A stretch of DNA of 64,000 nt, taken from assembly GCA_963801065.1 (NCBI GenBank), contig CAWDDG010000007.1:404182-468181 (forward strand), read 5' to 3'. Shown here in pieces: positions 10,299 to 19,687 of this stretch. The stretch comes from CAWDDG01 sp963801065 (GTDB taxonomy: Bacteria > Actinomycetota > Actinomycetes > Jiangellales > Jiangellaceae). Numbering within the stretch: position 1 is the first letter of the stretch; the number at the start of each line of letters is the position of its first letter. The translations under genes were made by a program, and so were the position numbers. Under the pieces are notes generated by a model that was not told the DNA's origin, did not search any database, and saw only the letters and a program-made list of their open reading frames with translations.

Positions 10299-11417
10299 TC
10301 AATCGAGCGGGATCCGAATGACCTCACCATCGCCGGTACACACGGCGCAGGTAGTGACGTACGCCGCCCCATTTCCGAATGCGACGCCGTACGGCGCGAA
10401 CAGCCCACCGGCGACGGTCTCGTGCACGCTGGCGCCAGGTGTGACCTTCACCAGCGAGCCGATCGGCCCGACCAGCAGGCCGTTCGTGGAGATCTCGACG
10501 GCGTACAGCGATCCATCCGGCGCGAAGGCCAGATCGGTGAGGTTGGTCAGCCCGGAGGCGTACACCGTGGGTGCCTGGCCCGGAACGACCCGCCAGATGT
10601 TCGCGTCACCCTTCTCGAACGGGAAGCCGGTCAGCTGGCTGATGTAGTACGCCCCGTCGGGCCCCTGGACCACTGATGTCGGCACGGCATCGGTGGGGAT
10701 CTGGGTGCCTGGCGGCAGCCCGAGGAAGGGAGGAGCCAACGCGCTCCCGGGGGGCAGCACCGCAATCGTCGTGAACGTGCCCGTTTGCGACGCCCGCACG
10801 ACGGCATTGCCCCCGGCGTCGGCGAGGATGTAACCCTCGCCCTGCCGGACCAGGCCGACGGGATTGCTGTCGATATCGGTGCCGTCAGGATTGGCCACCG
10901 CCTCGTTGGCCAGAACGTCGGCGAACAGCGAGGTCCCGCCGTGCTTGAGCTTGCCGCTGAGCAACGTACCCAGCTGGGCGCCTTCGGGACCGAAGTCGGC
11001 GCGGAACTCGTCGCTGCCTCCGAGCCCGATGCTGAGCACGAACTTCTGGCCGCCAGTGAAGGCAATGTCCGAGGGCCCGAGGGCCTCCCCCGCCCCCTCA
11101 TTGAAGATCGATGGCAGGCCGGTCAGGACTCGGTCATCGGGACCGTCGTCTCGGACCTTCGTTACAGCTCCGGAAAAGCCGAGGCAGAACTCCCCGAGCC
11201 CGGGGTGAACGGCACAGCTCACCGAACCCCCTCGGCCGGCTTCCGCGACGTACAGCTCGCCGGTCGCCGAGAACGTCAGATGTCGCGGGCTGTCCAGGCC
11301 CGACGCCACCACGTCCCACGGCGGCTGCGCCGAAGCTTGCGACGTCGTGCCGGCTACGACCAGCGCAATCGACCCGACGGATGCCGCGATTCGAATACCA
11401 CGACGAGGTGTGAGCAT
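10299..11417 (-). CDS. Secreted ScyD/ScyE family beta-propeller-like protein
   Basis: 372 residues. A twin-Arg-like N-terminus (MLTPRRGIRIAASVGSIALV) and ASAQ cleavage region show export. The body has repeated propeller strands: GLDSPRHLTFSATGELYVAE, PSDIAFTGGQKFVLSIG, NLTDLAFAPDGSLYAVEIST and GLFAPYGVAFGNGAAYVTTC, as in ScyD/ScyE family proteins. That family is named from scytonemin clusters but is widespread in actinobacteria, where its role is unknown. It stands alone, divergent from the nucleotidyltransferase remnant. The frame is intact. Confidence 0.85.
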   Translation of the reverse strand: MLTPRRGIRIAASVGSIALVVAGTTSQASAQPPWDVVASGLDSPRHLTFSATGELYVAEAGRGGSVSCAVHPGLGEFCLGFSGAVTKVRDDGPDDRVLTGLPSIFNEGAGEALGPSDIAFTGGQKFVLSIGLGGSDEFRADFGPEGAQLGTLLSGKLKHGGTSLFADVLANEAVANPDGTDIDSNPVGLVRQGEGYILADAGGNAVVRASQTGTFTTIAVLPPGSALAPPFLGLPPGTQIPTDAVPTSVVQGPDGAYYISQLTGFPFEKGDANIWRVVPGQAPTVYASGLTNLTDLAFAPDGSLYAVEISTNGLLVGPIGSLVKVTPGASVHETVAGGLFAPYGVAFGNGAAYVTTCAVCTGDGEVIRIPLD

Positions 11418-11535
11418 GGCACTCCTTCTTGGCCCCCCGAGGGAGTGTTCACGAGACGGTTCCCCCCGCGACGATCAGACGTCCCCTCGGCATACCGACT
11501 GTCGTGAGGCAACACTCTAACGGAGGGCGCCAGAA

Positions 11536-11783
11536 TTGCGCGGCCGCTTCGGCGAACTCGTGAACAGCATCATTCTCTTCGGGTCCTAGCCATGGGGGAT
11601 GCAACCGAGGAGTCGGACCTCGATCTCCTGTTGGTGATCGGGGAGGGCGACTGGCGGCTGAATCCCCTCCTGGACGCATCCGCATGTCGGGCGGAAGGCT
11701 GCCGGCCCCCAGCCAGGCGGATCATGCTGGGCGGCCAGTTGGGAAATTGTCCCGGGTCACGGATCGACGACGAGATCAAGTAG
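11536..11783 (+). pseudogene. MNT-type nucleotidyltransferase remnant
   Basis: One frame reads RGRFGELVNSIILFGS and ends at TAG; the next frame goes on GDATEESDLDLLLVIGEGDW. Together they form the GS(x)ARGDxxxxSDLDLLV core of minimal nucleotidyltransferases (MntA-like antitoxins). A frameshift plus an in-frame stop sit between GS and GDAT, and the C-terminus drifts off. No HepT partner is next to it. It is dead as read. Confidence 0.65.
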
Positions 11784-11992
11784 TGGCGAGGAATGGGCGA
11801 GGCCAGTCCAGCCGTCAGGTCGCGGCCTCCTGTGGCATCGGCAAGACGACCGTCCTGCAGATCCTCAAGCACGCCGGAGTGGCTCGGCGGCCGCGCGGAA
11901 GCCGGTACAAGATGGCGAGGTGGACGGTGCGAGTCGTGGCCCCAGGCGGGTGCGGCATGCCGCGGCCGAGCCAGCATCTCGTTGCACCGTGA
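11783..11992 (+). pseudogene. HTH tail of a serine recombinase, fragment
   Basis: The frame reads GQSSRQVAASCGIGKTTVLQ then ILKHAGVARRPRG, the C-terminal helix-turn-helix of resolvase/invertase family recombinases (normally ..RQVAAELGVGKTTVLRILKxAGVxRRPRG). The catalytic domain is missing, so this is a trace of a mobile element. Confidence 0.6.
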
Positions 11993-12133
11993 CCGCCGAC
12001 GGCGCTGCTCGTAGACACGAGCCGTGAGCAACACGATGACGCCACTCAGACTAGGGGCGAGATCTGAGTTGTGTGATTGCCTGACCATACGGGCGCTCGC
12101 GACTAGACTCGGGCCCTTGATCGGGGGGCTTCA

Positions 12134-12820
12134 ATGGCGCTGGGTGACTTCCTTAGCGATACGACGGTTCAGGACCTCAGCAGGGTGACCAACGAGCCAC
12201 TGCACTTCATGTTGACCGACACCGGACCTCCGCCTAACGGGCACCCGCGGTCGATGGTCGACAGCCACGGCGCGGCGACCAACGCATGGGACTGGGCGGT
12301 GGAGTCAGCCGACGCGCTCGTCGACAAGAGCGGTGCGGTCCATGGTTTCGTCGTGAGCTACGTCTTTCCGATAGCCGACGACACCTACCTGGTCGGACAC
12401 AGCCTCGGGGGGACGCTGGACACCGTGGCCCGTCTGATGCAGGACGGTGAATACGGCGACAGGGTCTCCCTGCTGGTCCAGAGTCAGTGGCCGAAGACAT
12501 TCCACCTGCTTCGCGAAGGTGCGGGTATGCCGAACGGCTACGGTCTGCTCAAAGTGCGTACCTGCAGCGATTACTGGTTCGTCGGGGCGTTCCTCCCGAG
12601 TCGCACGCCCGGTCTCCTCGACGTTGATCAGGGCGAGGTCGATACTCTCAGAACCGTCGCCTTCGACGTGTTGAATGACGCGATCGGCTTCCCGGCTAAC
12701 CTCCGGGGGCTCATGGAGGTGTTGGGGACGGACCGGGTCGCCGACAGAATGGATTCGACCGCCAAGGTGTTTAGCGACCTTGCCGATCTGGTCAAGGATG
12801 CCCAGGACATCCTGGGATGA
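12134..12820 (+). CDS. Hypothetical protein, 228 aa
   Basis: The start ATG follows a G-rich stretch (GGGGGG, 5 nt upstream), and a TAGACT hexamer lies at 12104-12109. The protein is acidic, with no signal peptide or membrane helix. It contains YLVGHSLGGTLDTV, which looks like a lipase nucleophile elbow, but the rest (for example LRTVAFDVLNDAIGFPANLR) does not look like an alpha/beta hydrolase and a catalytic Asp/His order is not evident. Codon use is less GC-biased than in the neighbours. I do not recognise the family. Confidence 0.6.
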   Translation: MALGDFLSDTTVQDLSRVTNEPLHFMLTDTGPPPNGHPRSMVDSHGAATNAWDWAVESADALVDKSGAVHGFVVSYVFPIADDTYLVGHSLGGTLDTVARLMQDGEYGDRVSLLVQSQWPKTFHLLREGAGMPNGYGLLKVRTCSDYWFVGAFLPSRTPGLLDVDQGEVDTLRTVAFDVLNDAIGFPANLRGLMEVLGTDRVADRMDSTAKVFSDLADLVKDAQDILG

Positions 12821-13083
12821 TCGCGATCCTCTCGGCAGCCGACCCTGCTGGCGTGGCCAGGGCTCTGAAATCCGCACCCTACACACACCTGAGTGGTCCA
12901 ATTTGTGCGCTGGCTGTGACCCTCCGGGCCTGTCCGACGGCCCGCCTGTGAAGCGAAAGGGCTGCAGGCGTACCGCGTGGGAAGGCGAGGTGGCCCACCG
13001 AGGCCTTACGCAGAGGCGCCAAGGCGAAGCCCGCAGCGACGGGGGCGCTCGGGGCTCCGCGGTGCTGACCCAACTGAAGCTCG

Positions 13084-13200
13084 GCTACTTCTTCTGGGCT
13101 TCGTCGACTCGTTGACGGTCGTCTTCGGCTTGCCCTTGACCGTCGACTCCTTGACGAACTTGCCGGTGATGGCACTGCCACCGCGAGCAAACGACCATCC
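13084..13200 (-). pseudogene. Remnant of a small conserved actinobacterial protein
   Basis: The minus strand reads ARGGSAITGKFVKESTVKGK then PKTTVNEST and, after a shift, KK-stop. This matches a small (30-50 aa) conserved protein type with GGSAITG(K/R)(F/Y)V...PKTTV that is found across actinobacteria and often in mobile DNA. No start codon is in frame here. Its function is unknown. Confidence 0.4.
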
Positions 13201-13431
13201 GGGGACCAGGCAGGTTCCCACAGGCCGGCGCAGGTGGGCGGCTGACATTGGGAGACTTGGCGGGCCGAGCCATCCGCATTCGCGAATGGTCAATCACCAG
13301 ACGTGCGAGAATGGGCTATTCTGACCAATCGAAACTGAACCCATAACTTCGCCGGAAGAGAACCGATAACTTTGGCCCCCCAACGGTGGGGAGCGACCTG
13401 CGAAAATGATGGTCCGCACAGCCGTATCTGG

Positions 13432-13485
13432 TGGTTCCATAGTAAGGATGGGGTCGCCGGTTCGATTCCGGCGGGGGCCCCACCA
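13432..13485 (+). pseudogene. 3' half of a tRNA-like sequence (possible attachment-site remnant)
   Basis: T-arm: stem GCCGG (13456-13460), loop TTCGATT, stem CCGGC (13468-13472), then GGGGGCC and CACCA. Upstream, TTCC-ATAGTAA-GGAT resembles the anticodon arm of a tRNA-Thr. No 5' half or matching acceptor strand is seen. Such 3' tRNA ends are usual cores for integrase attachment sites. Confidence 0.5.
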
Positions 13486-14093
13486 GGCCGATGACCAGCA
13501 CAAACGCTGGTCATTGTGGCGTTCGAGCCGTTCGATGAGGCAAATCCCGGCTGGAGAGCACATCCCTCGTTGGGTAGCGCTGTGGTCTGTCGGTGATTGT
13601 CGACCGGTCTGACCAGGGTCCTTGCCCGGCCTCCAGCCCTTCTCCATCTGTGACACTCGGCTCCACAGTCGTGGAAGAACGCAATACTGGACGCGAGGTG
13701 GGGGTCGTAGGTTCGGGTCGCCACCGAGGAAGACGTTAGGGATCCTGCGACAGGATCCGGCGCTGTTGCGGGACGGCCAGCGGGTTGCGGCTGCCGGCTG
13801 CGGGAGCAGATCGGCTCACAACAATGCGAGCGGTGCGGAACGGTCACTATGGACAACACCTGCCCTATATACATGGCAGGCGTGATGCGCGATGCTGTTG
13901 TTCTGGTCGGACAGCATTGAACCAGACAGCGGATAGCACGAGCCGGTCATGCCAAGCACGACGGCAAGTCTCAGCTCGCGTCGATCGAGTACGTCCGCAG
14001 GCTCAGCCGCCAAACCCTTGCGGGCGCACGGCGGTCAGGGGACGGCGGCGCACACGCGAGTCCTGTCGGATCGGTTTAATGGGAGGAATTGCC
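13486..14093. other. About 600 bases without a gene
   Basis: No coding frame related to a known family. The minus-strand frame that reads RRNRTGDPILTMEPP at the tRNA-like site is a well-known kind of spurious ORF made by translated tRNA sequence. A ribosome site for the next gene lies at 14081-14087. Confidence 0.4.
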
Positions 14094-16664
14094 ATGGCCT
14101 TCGAGCTGTCTGCGAATGTTGACGTTCACCGCGATGATGACGGACGTATCCGGATCCTTCGTCATCCACAAGACCCGTTCTCGCCCGAAAGGGCCGGACT
14201 GACCGAACCGTCGCCGCTGGAGCTAGCTGATCAGTACGTCCACGAGGTCGCCCCCCTCTATGGGATCGATGAGAACCAGCTGGCCGGCCTGGCCCAGGAG
14301 GCGCTGGGTGAGCCGGCGCCCGAGGGAACCCAACTCCGGCGCCCGGAGCTCAAGACGGTCCAGAACATCATCGTGGCGTCCTACCCGCAGACGCACCTGG
14401 GACTGCCGGTCTGGCAGTCCGCACTTGAGGTCCGGATGTACGGTGAGCCGCTCCGGGCAGTCAGCTCCGCCAGCACGCTCGACCTCGACGTGCAGGTCGA
14501 GCCACCGCCGCCCGAAGCTTTGCGCCGCTTCACCGGCGACGACAGGCTGGAGCTGGCGGGAGCGCTCGGCGTGGACGATGAGGCCGCGCAGCGCCTGGTG
14601 ATCAACGGGACCCGGCTGCTCGTTTACCGGAACGACCCGGCCCAGCGCCTCGACCCGGCCGTTGCCCAGCAACCCGGTGGGCAGGTGCTGCGAGGCTCCC
14701 TGCCCATCCTCCCTCTGCCACCGGTGCCCGACGGCATCGAAGCGGACCGCCACTACGTGGTCCGTGAGGTCCTGTTCACGCTGGCGCTGCCCGACTGGGG
14801 CGAGCTGAACTGGCGCGCGTTCATCGAGTCCGCGACCGGGGCCGTGCTTTACCTGCGGGCGTTCGTGGCCAGCGCCACCGCCTGCGTCTTCGTGACCGAC
14901 CCGATCACGGCCACCGGGAACGCGGTGGACGCATGCTCGCCGGCTGCCGATCTGGACCCACTGCGCACCACCGTCACCCTGCAGGGGCTGGACCCGCCGG
15001 ATGCGGCCGGGAACCAGGCCCTCGCTGGCGGGTTCGTCGTGCTGACCGACACCGATCCGCTCCCGATCGCGCCCCCGACGACGACGACGCCGTTCTCGTT
15101 CTGCTACTCGGCAGTGACCGACGACTTCACCGCCGCCAGCGCCTATCACCACTACGACGGCGCCTACCGCACGCTCCAGGGCATGGGATTCGTCATCACC
15201 AACTACTTCGACGGCACCAACTTCCCGGTCCCTGTCGACCATCAGGGCGTTGGCAATCAGGTGAACGCCTTCGCGATCGGCAACGCGACCGGCACCGGGA
15301 TGATGAAGTTCATCAACGGGTTCGCCCAAGCGGGCTGTCCGGTGGGGATCGCCACCGACGTGCGGCTCATCTGGCACGAGTTCGGCCACGCCCTGCTGTA
15401 TGACCATGTCGGCTCGCCCAATTTCGGCTGGTGCCACAGCGCCGGTGACACGCTGGGGGTGATCAACTGCGACCCCGGTTCGTTGGCGCCCGATCGTTTC
15501 CTGACCTTTCCCTGGATCCCAGCGATCGTGCGCCGGCACGATCGCGACGTGGCCCTCGGGTGGGCCTGGGGTGGTGTGCTGGACGACACCCAGTACAGCA
15601 GCGAGCAGATCCTGTCCACCTTGCTGTTCCGCGTCTACCGGACCACTGGCGGCGACGACACCGACATCAACATCCAGCGCTTCGCCGCCCGCTATTTGAC
15701 CTACCTGATCGTCCAGGCGATCGGGACCCTCACGGTAACCACGACCGACCCGGCGGTGTTCGAAACCGCGATGGAGGACGCCGATAACAGCACCCCCAAC
15801 TTCGAGGGCCACCCCGGCGGCGCCTGGCACAAGGTGATCCGCTGGAGCTTCGAGCAGCAGGGCCTGTTCCAACCCCCCGGCGCGCCAACGCCGGTGACCC
15901 AGCCGGGCGCGCCGCCTGCGGTCGATGTCTACATCGATGACGGCCGCAACGGCGGGTACATGCCGTACCTGCCTAACTTCACAGCCACGGCCGACATATG
16001 GAACCGGCATTTTCCGGACGGCGGCACTGCGCACGAAGAGCCGCTCGCCGGGTTCCCAAGCTTCGTCTACGTCCGGGTGCGAAACCGCGGTACCGAATCC
16101 GCAACCGACCCGTCCGTGAAGCTCTTCCAGGCCGACCCGGCGAGCGGCCTCGGCTGGCCGGGCTCGTGGACGCCGGCGGCCACAGCGCAGCTCGCAGCAA
16201 GCGGAACGATTCCGCCCGGCGGCCAGACGGTTATCGGCCCCTTCTCCTGGTTGCCTGCTTCGGCTGGCCCGATTTCTTTGCTGGCGAGCGCATCGGCGAC
16301 CGGCGACGCAAGCAATGCGGACACAATAAACGGCCCGATATCGCATTGGCGGCTCATTCCCTTCGACAACAACCTCGCGCAGCGCGATGTCACGGCGGAG
16401 ACGGCCGACCCTTGCGAACAGATGGAGCAGCTTGCCGACTACATCTCCACACTCAACCTCAAGCAAGGACTCGAGCAGAGCCTGACTGCCAAACTCCGCA
16501 ACGCGAAGCGTGACTGCGAGCGTGGGCACACCACGCCGGCATGCAACAAGCTGGGCGCGTTCGACAACGAGGTCAACGCGCAAACCAACAAGGGTTTGAC
16601 GCCAGCGCAGGCCGGGGTGCTCCTAGGCCACAGCAGCGGCATCAAGACGGCGCTGGGATGTTGA
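14094..16664 (+). CDS. Zinc metallopeptidase with C-terminal FIMAH domain
   Basis: 856 residues from an ATG preceded by GGGAGGA at 14081. The peptidase core has LIWHEFGHALLYDHVG (HExGH zinc site) near residue 425 and WCHSAGDTLGV about 20 residues later, the gluzincin arrangement of M36/thermolysin-like enzymes. An N-terminal pro-region (residues 1-280) precedes it. After it come a CARDB-like beta domain (FVYVRVRNRGTESATDPSVK, about 660-760) and an alpha-helical FIMAH domain at the end (EQLADYISTL, KLRNAKRDCERG, LGAFDNEVNAQ). FIMAH domains usually occur on secreted enzymes, yet no signal peptide is seen at this start; either export is non-classical or the true start lies upstream. The frame is intact. 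Confidence 0.75.
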   Translation: MAFELSANVDVHRDDDGRIRILRHPQDPFSPERAGLTEPSPLELADQYVHEVAPLYGIDENQLAGLAQEALGEPAPEGTQLRRPELKTVQNIIVASYPQTHLGLPVWQSALEVRMYGEPLRAVSSASTLDLDVQVEPPPPEALRRFTGDDRLELAGALGVDDEAAQRLVINGTRLLVYRNDPAQRLDPAVAQQPGGQVLRGSLPILPLPPVPDGIEADRHYVVREVLFTLALPDWGELNWRAFIESATGAVLYLRAFVASATACVFVTDPITATGNAVDACSPAADLDPLRTTVTLQGLDPPDAAGNQALAGGFVVLTDTDPLPIAPPTTTTPFSFCYSAVTDDFTAASAYHHYDGAYRTLQGMGFVITNYFDGTNFPVPVDHQGVGNQVNAFAIGNATGTGMMKFINGFAQAGCPVGIATDVRLIWHEFGHALLYDHVGSPNFGWCHSAGDTLGVINCDPGSLAPDRFLTFPWIPAIVRRHDRDVALGWAWGGVLDDTQYSSEQILSTLLFRVYRTTGGDDTDINIQRFAARYLTYLIVQAIGTLTVTTTDPAVFETAMEDADNSTPNFEGHPGGAWHKVIRWSFEQQGLFQPPGAPTPVTQPGAPPAVDVYIDDGRNGGYMPYLPNFTATADIWNRHFPDGGTAHEEPLAGFPSFVYVRVRNRGTESATDPSVKLFQADPASGLGWPGSWTPAATAQLAASGTIPPGGQTVIGPFSWLPASAGPISLLASASATGDASNADTINGPISHWRLIPFDNNLAQRDVTAETADPCEQMEQLADYISTLNLKQGLEQSLTAKLRNAKRDCERGHTTPACNKLGAFDNEVNAQTNKGLTPAQAGVLLGHSSGIKTALGC

Positions 16665-17040
16665 GTGGTGAAAGCGGGCCAACTGGTCGAGGTCGCGAGC
16701 AGCGGCCTTGACGATCGCCATTCCGATCTCGCCGACGCCGGCGGCCCGCTTCACCGATCCAATACGTGGAATCCCTCGAGTTGGTGCTTACGTCGGGACG
16801 GGTTCGAAGGTCGAGGTGCCTTCAGTGTCCACGGATGACAAGATCGGGCGCCGTGCCGGCAGGGAAGTGCGGCGAAGGATCGCGGCTCAGCCCGGCTGAA
16901 CCCTGGCTGACGTAGGAGGCCGATCCCACGAAGCCGGGCACGGCGGCTGCATAACTACGTCTCGTCATAGTTCCGTCCCGTACCACGTCGAACTTCCGAG
17001 CCCGGCGCGGCAAACGTGGCATAGCGGTTAGCCTCGGGCA
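16665..17040. other. Intergenic, no gene seen
   Basis: 375 bases between the metallopeptidase and the Cds1-like gene. Short frames exist but none resembles a known family. Confidence 0.35.
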
Positions 17041-18141
17041 ATGCGATCCGAAGAGGTGGACCGGTCGCGTCCCGAAGACCGAACCTGGGTCGACGAGGCG
17101 GTGCGCCGGGTGGAGGCCGATGCCGCCCGGAGCGCGGACACTCACCTCCACGTCTTCCCCATGCCGCCCGCGTGGCACGTCGACTTCTACCTCAAGGACG
17201 AGTCGGTGCATCCCACCGGCTCGCTCAAGCACCGCCTGGCCCGCTCCCTCTTTCTCTACGCCCTCACCAGTGGCTGGATCCACGAAGGCACGCCGGTCAT
17301 CGAGGCGTCCTCGGGCTCGACCGCGATCTCCGAGGCCTACTTCGCCCGTCTCATCGGTGTGCCGTTCATTGCCGTGATGCCGCGCTCGACGAGCCCCGAG
17401 AAGGTGGCACTCATCGAGTTCTACGGCGGCCACTGTCACCTGGTCGACGAACCTGCGGCCATCTACGACGAGGCGGGTCGTTTGGCTGGAGAACGTGGTG
17501 GCCACTACATAGACCAGTTCACGTTCGCGGAGCGCGCTACCGACTGGCGCGGTAACAACAACATCGCCGAGTCGATCTTCGAGCAACTGCGAGAGGAGAG
17601 GTACCCGGTACCCGCCTGGATCGTAGTCGGCGCCGGGACCGGTGGGACCAGCGCGACGATCGGCCGTTACGTCCGCTACAAGCGGCACTACACCAGGGTG
17701 GCGGTTGTGGATCCGGAAGGGTCCGCCTTCTACCCTGCTTGGACCCATGAGGACTGGACGGCAACCGGCGTGGGTTCCCGCATCGAGGGCATCGGGCGAC
17801 CACGGGTCGAGCCTTCGTTCATACCCTCTGTCATCGACCGGATGGTCAAGGTACCCGACGCCGCCAGCATCGCCACGATGCGATGGGTGAGCCGAGTCAC
17901 GGGGCGTGACGTGGGTGGCTCGACCGGCACCAATGTCTGGAGCGCCCTGCGGCTGGCTGCGGAGATGCGCGCAACCGGTGAAGAGGGCTCCGTCGTGACG
18001 CTGATCTGTGACAGCGGCGAGCGCTATGCCGGCACCTACGGCTCCGATTCCTGGCTAGCGCAGCAGGGCCTCGACATAGAGCCTTATGAGAAGGCGCTCG
18101 ACGCGTTTTCGCTCACGGGTGAATGGCGCGAACCCCCGTAA
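17041..18141 (+). CDS. cds1: PLP-dependent L-cysteine desulfhydrase (Cds1-like)
   Basis: 366 residues, fold-type II PLP enzyme of the cysteine synthase superfamily. The PLP-lysine region is FYLKDESVHPTGSLKHRLAR near residue 60, followed by IEASSGSTAISEAYFARLIG (substrate Asn/Ser loop) and VVGAGTGGTSATIGRY (phosphate-binding glycines). The Ser-Leu-Lys-His lysine context and PMPP...HVDFYLKDE match Cds1 of mycobacteria, which splits cysteine into sulfide, pyruvate and ammonia. Its length and frame are normal. It is convergent with the cupin gene, 44 bases apart. Confidence 0.8.
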   Translation: MRSEEVDRSRPEDRTWVDEAVRRVEADAARSADTHLHVFPMPPAWHVDFYLKDESVHPTGSLKHRLARSLFLYALTSGWIHEGTPVIEASSGSTAISEAYFARLIGVPFIAVMPRSTSPEKVALIEFYGGHCHLVDEPAAIYDEAGRLAGERGGHYIDQFTFAERATDWRGNNNIAESIFEQLREERYPVPAWIVVGAGTGGTSATIGRYVRYKRHYTRVAVVDPEGSAFYPAWTHEDWTATGVGSRIEGIGRPRVEPSFIPSVIDRMVKVPDAASIATMRWVSRVTGRDVGGSTGTNVWSALRLAAEMRATGEEGSVVTLICDSGERYAGTYGSDSWLAQQGLDIEPYEKALDAFSLTGEWREPP

Positions 18142-18184
18142 GCCCCATGACCCTCGATCGTGTTCCACCGGGGCGATATTGGTG

Positions 18185-18547
18185 CTACCGCGCATATCCT
18201 GCGGCGCCGAGCAGATGCAGCGATACGTATGGCACGTCGCCGACGACCCAGCTGTCGTGTTCCGCCGGGGGGATGTAAAAGATCGTTCCTGGCGTCAGGT
18301 CAACGACTCGGCCGTCGTCGAAGGCAGCCGTGGCATGGCCGGCGAGCACGATTCCGAGGTGCTCGACAGTGCACGTACGGGCGCCGACGCGAGGCCCTAC
18401 GTGCACAGACCACTTCCAGCCGGGTTGATATGTCGCTCGGCCAAGGGTCTGGTCGGCGATGGTTACCAGCTCCAATCGGCCCCTGTCGAATTCTCTGACC
18501 TCGTCGGGCGACTCGAAGCGCGTAAGGATCGTGTCCATGCTGCGCAT
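18185..18547 (-). CDS. Cupin-domain protein
   Basis: 120 residues from ATG 18547 (or 117 from ATG 18538). The single cupin barrel is WKWSVHVGPRVGARTCTVEH then LTPGTIFYIPPAEHDSWVVG. The first metal-motif histidines are only partly present (H-V and E-H), so metal binding is uncertain. Related actinobacterial proteins are annotated only as cupin 2 domain proteins. An upstream extension to 18757 is open but has no family likeness. Confidence 0.8.
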   Translation of the reverse strand: MRSMDTILTRFESPDEVREFDRGRLELVTIADQTLGRATYQPGWKWSVHVGPRVGARTCTVEHLGIVLAGHATAAFDDGRVVDLTPGTIFYIPPAEHDSWVVGDVPYVSLHLLGAAGYAR

Positions 18548-18968
18548 CCTGTCGTGGTGACCCAGTGCATGGCACTCGGGGTCAGAGGTTGCGGCCGCCA
18601 CCAGGATGACTTTTGGGGTATGCGTCGCCGCGAACAGCGCAGCAGCTGATCGGGCTGGTCGAGCTCGACCGTCGGTCGTCCGACTGGCATTCGTTACGGG
18701 GGACTTCGCCACGGTCACCGTGCGCGACCGCTTTAGTCGCGAGGTGCTCGAAGTCACCGCCGATCGGGCCAGCGGTGTGGCCGTTTGACCAGGCGGGGCT
18801 CGGGTCCCACGACCAAGAGCGGCGCGGGCCGCCCGCGCTCAGCCCTTGGCTGAGAGATCTGCTGCTCCGTCATCCAGACGTCGTCGCTATCGACCTCGCC
18901 GCCGATCCGGAGATCCTCGACCCCGGTACTTGCAGCTGATCCTCGCCTTGGGGCTACGCCACGGGATA
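18548..18968. other. About 420 bases without a clear gene
   Basis: A short plus frame (18606-18788, ending FSREVLEVTADRASGVAV) has coding-like composition, but I cannot relate it to any family. Otherwise nothing was seen. Confidence 0.3.
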
Positions 18969-19235
18969 TCAGGGCGTGCAGACCGCGGCGTCGAAGCCGC
19001 CGCCGAACAACTCCACGTTGCCACCCATGGTGATCGGGATGACACCGGCGATCGGGCCACCGCTGGCGGCAGAGGCCGGCGTCTCGTCGGTCTGGTTCGC
19101 TCCCGCGTTTGCTGGCGCGGGTGTGCACCGTAGTGGCGTGACGCCGTGCACGTGGGCCGCCGCAGGAGCGACCGGGATTAGGACGAAGGCAACTGCGGCA
19201 ACGACGGTGCCAACCACGAGGCGAACCTTCGGCAT
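18969..19235 (-). CDS. Small secreted protein, unknown
   Basis: 88 residues. A clear signal peptide (MPKVRLVVGTVVAAVAFVLI then PVAPAAAH) is followed by a short mature part with two Cys (LRCTPAPANAG and DAAVCTP), which could form a disulfide. The ATG at 19235 is preferred because it puts the charged N-terminus next to the hydrophobic core. The function is unknown. Confidence 0.65.
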   Translation of the reverse strand: MPKVRLVVGTVVAAVAFVLIPVAPAAAHVHGVTPLRCTPAPANAGANQTDETPASAASGGPIAGVIPITMGGNVELFGGGFDAAVCTP

Positions 19236-19687
19236 TACTCCTCCAGCCATGGGATCTTCGACGGCCCATCCCGTCGCGAACTAGCCGGAACCGGCACGTC
19301 GCGTGGGTAGGCCACCTCTCATGGCCTTACACGAGCCCAGCCTTGCCATGGTTCACCCGACGCTTGCGGCACCACCAGTTGTGGGCTGGTTGCTGCCATT
19401 CCCGAACCTCCGACTCGTCGCCAGCGATGAGGGAATACGGCTGATTCCCGCGGCCGTTCGTGTCCTCGTCCGCCCCGTGCCAGACCCGCGACTTCCTACG
19501 GCTCACCGAGTCCCTTCGAATTAGCCTTTTCGGCGGGCCGTCAGACCATTCCAAACAAGTCCATCGTCGAAGTTCACTCCGGGGGCAACCCCAACGAAGA
19601 TTTCGACCTGCCCCCACTGCCGGTCGCCCCACGCAGCTAGCGCGGAGCGGCTCGCAGCATCCTCGTCCCCGCCGGGCAGTCCCACCG
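19236..19687. other. No gene assigned
   Basis: Frames on the minus strand are open through most of this 450-base stretch (for example WGQVEIFVGVAPGVNFDDGL), but none is recognised and no ribosome site supports them. Confidence 0.3.

Noticed and set aside
12380..12430. GHSLGG in the 228-residue protein as a lipase active site
   Set aside because: The surrounding sequence lacks the hydrolase fold order and a matching Asp and His, so the motif is probably chance.
13294..13656. Minus-strand frame reading RRNRTGDPILTMEPP near the tRNA-like site
   Set aside because: This phrase is a known artefact from translating tRNA-like sequence; no gene is supported.
14223..16583. 786-residue open frame on the minus strand opposite the metallopeptidase
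   Set aside because: It is a shadow frame in GC-rich DNA: no family likeness, Arg/Val/Gly-rich content, and the plus strand carries clear domains.
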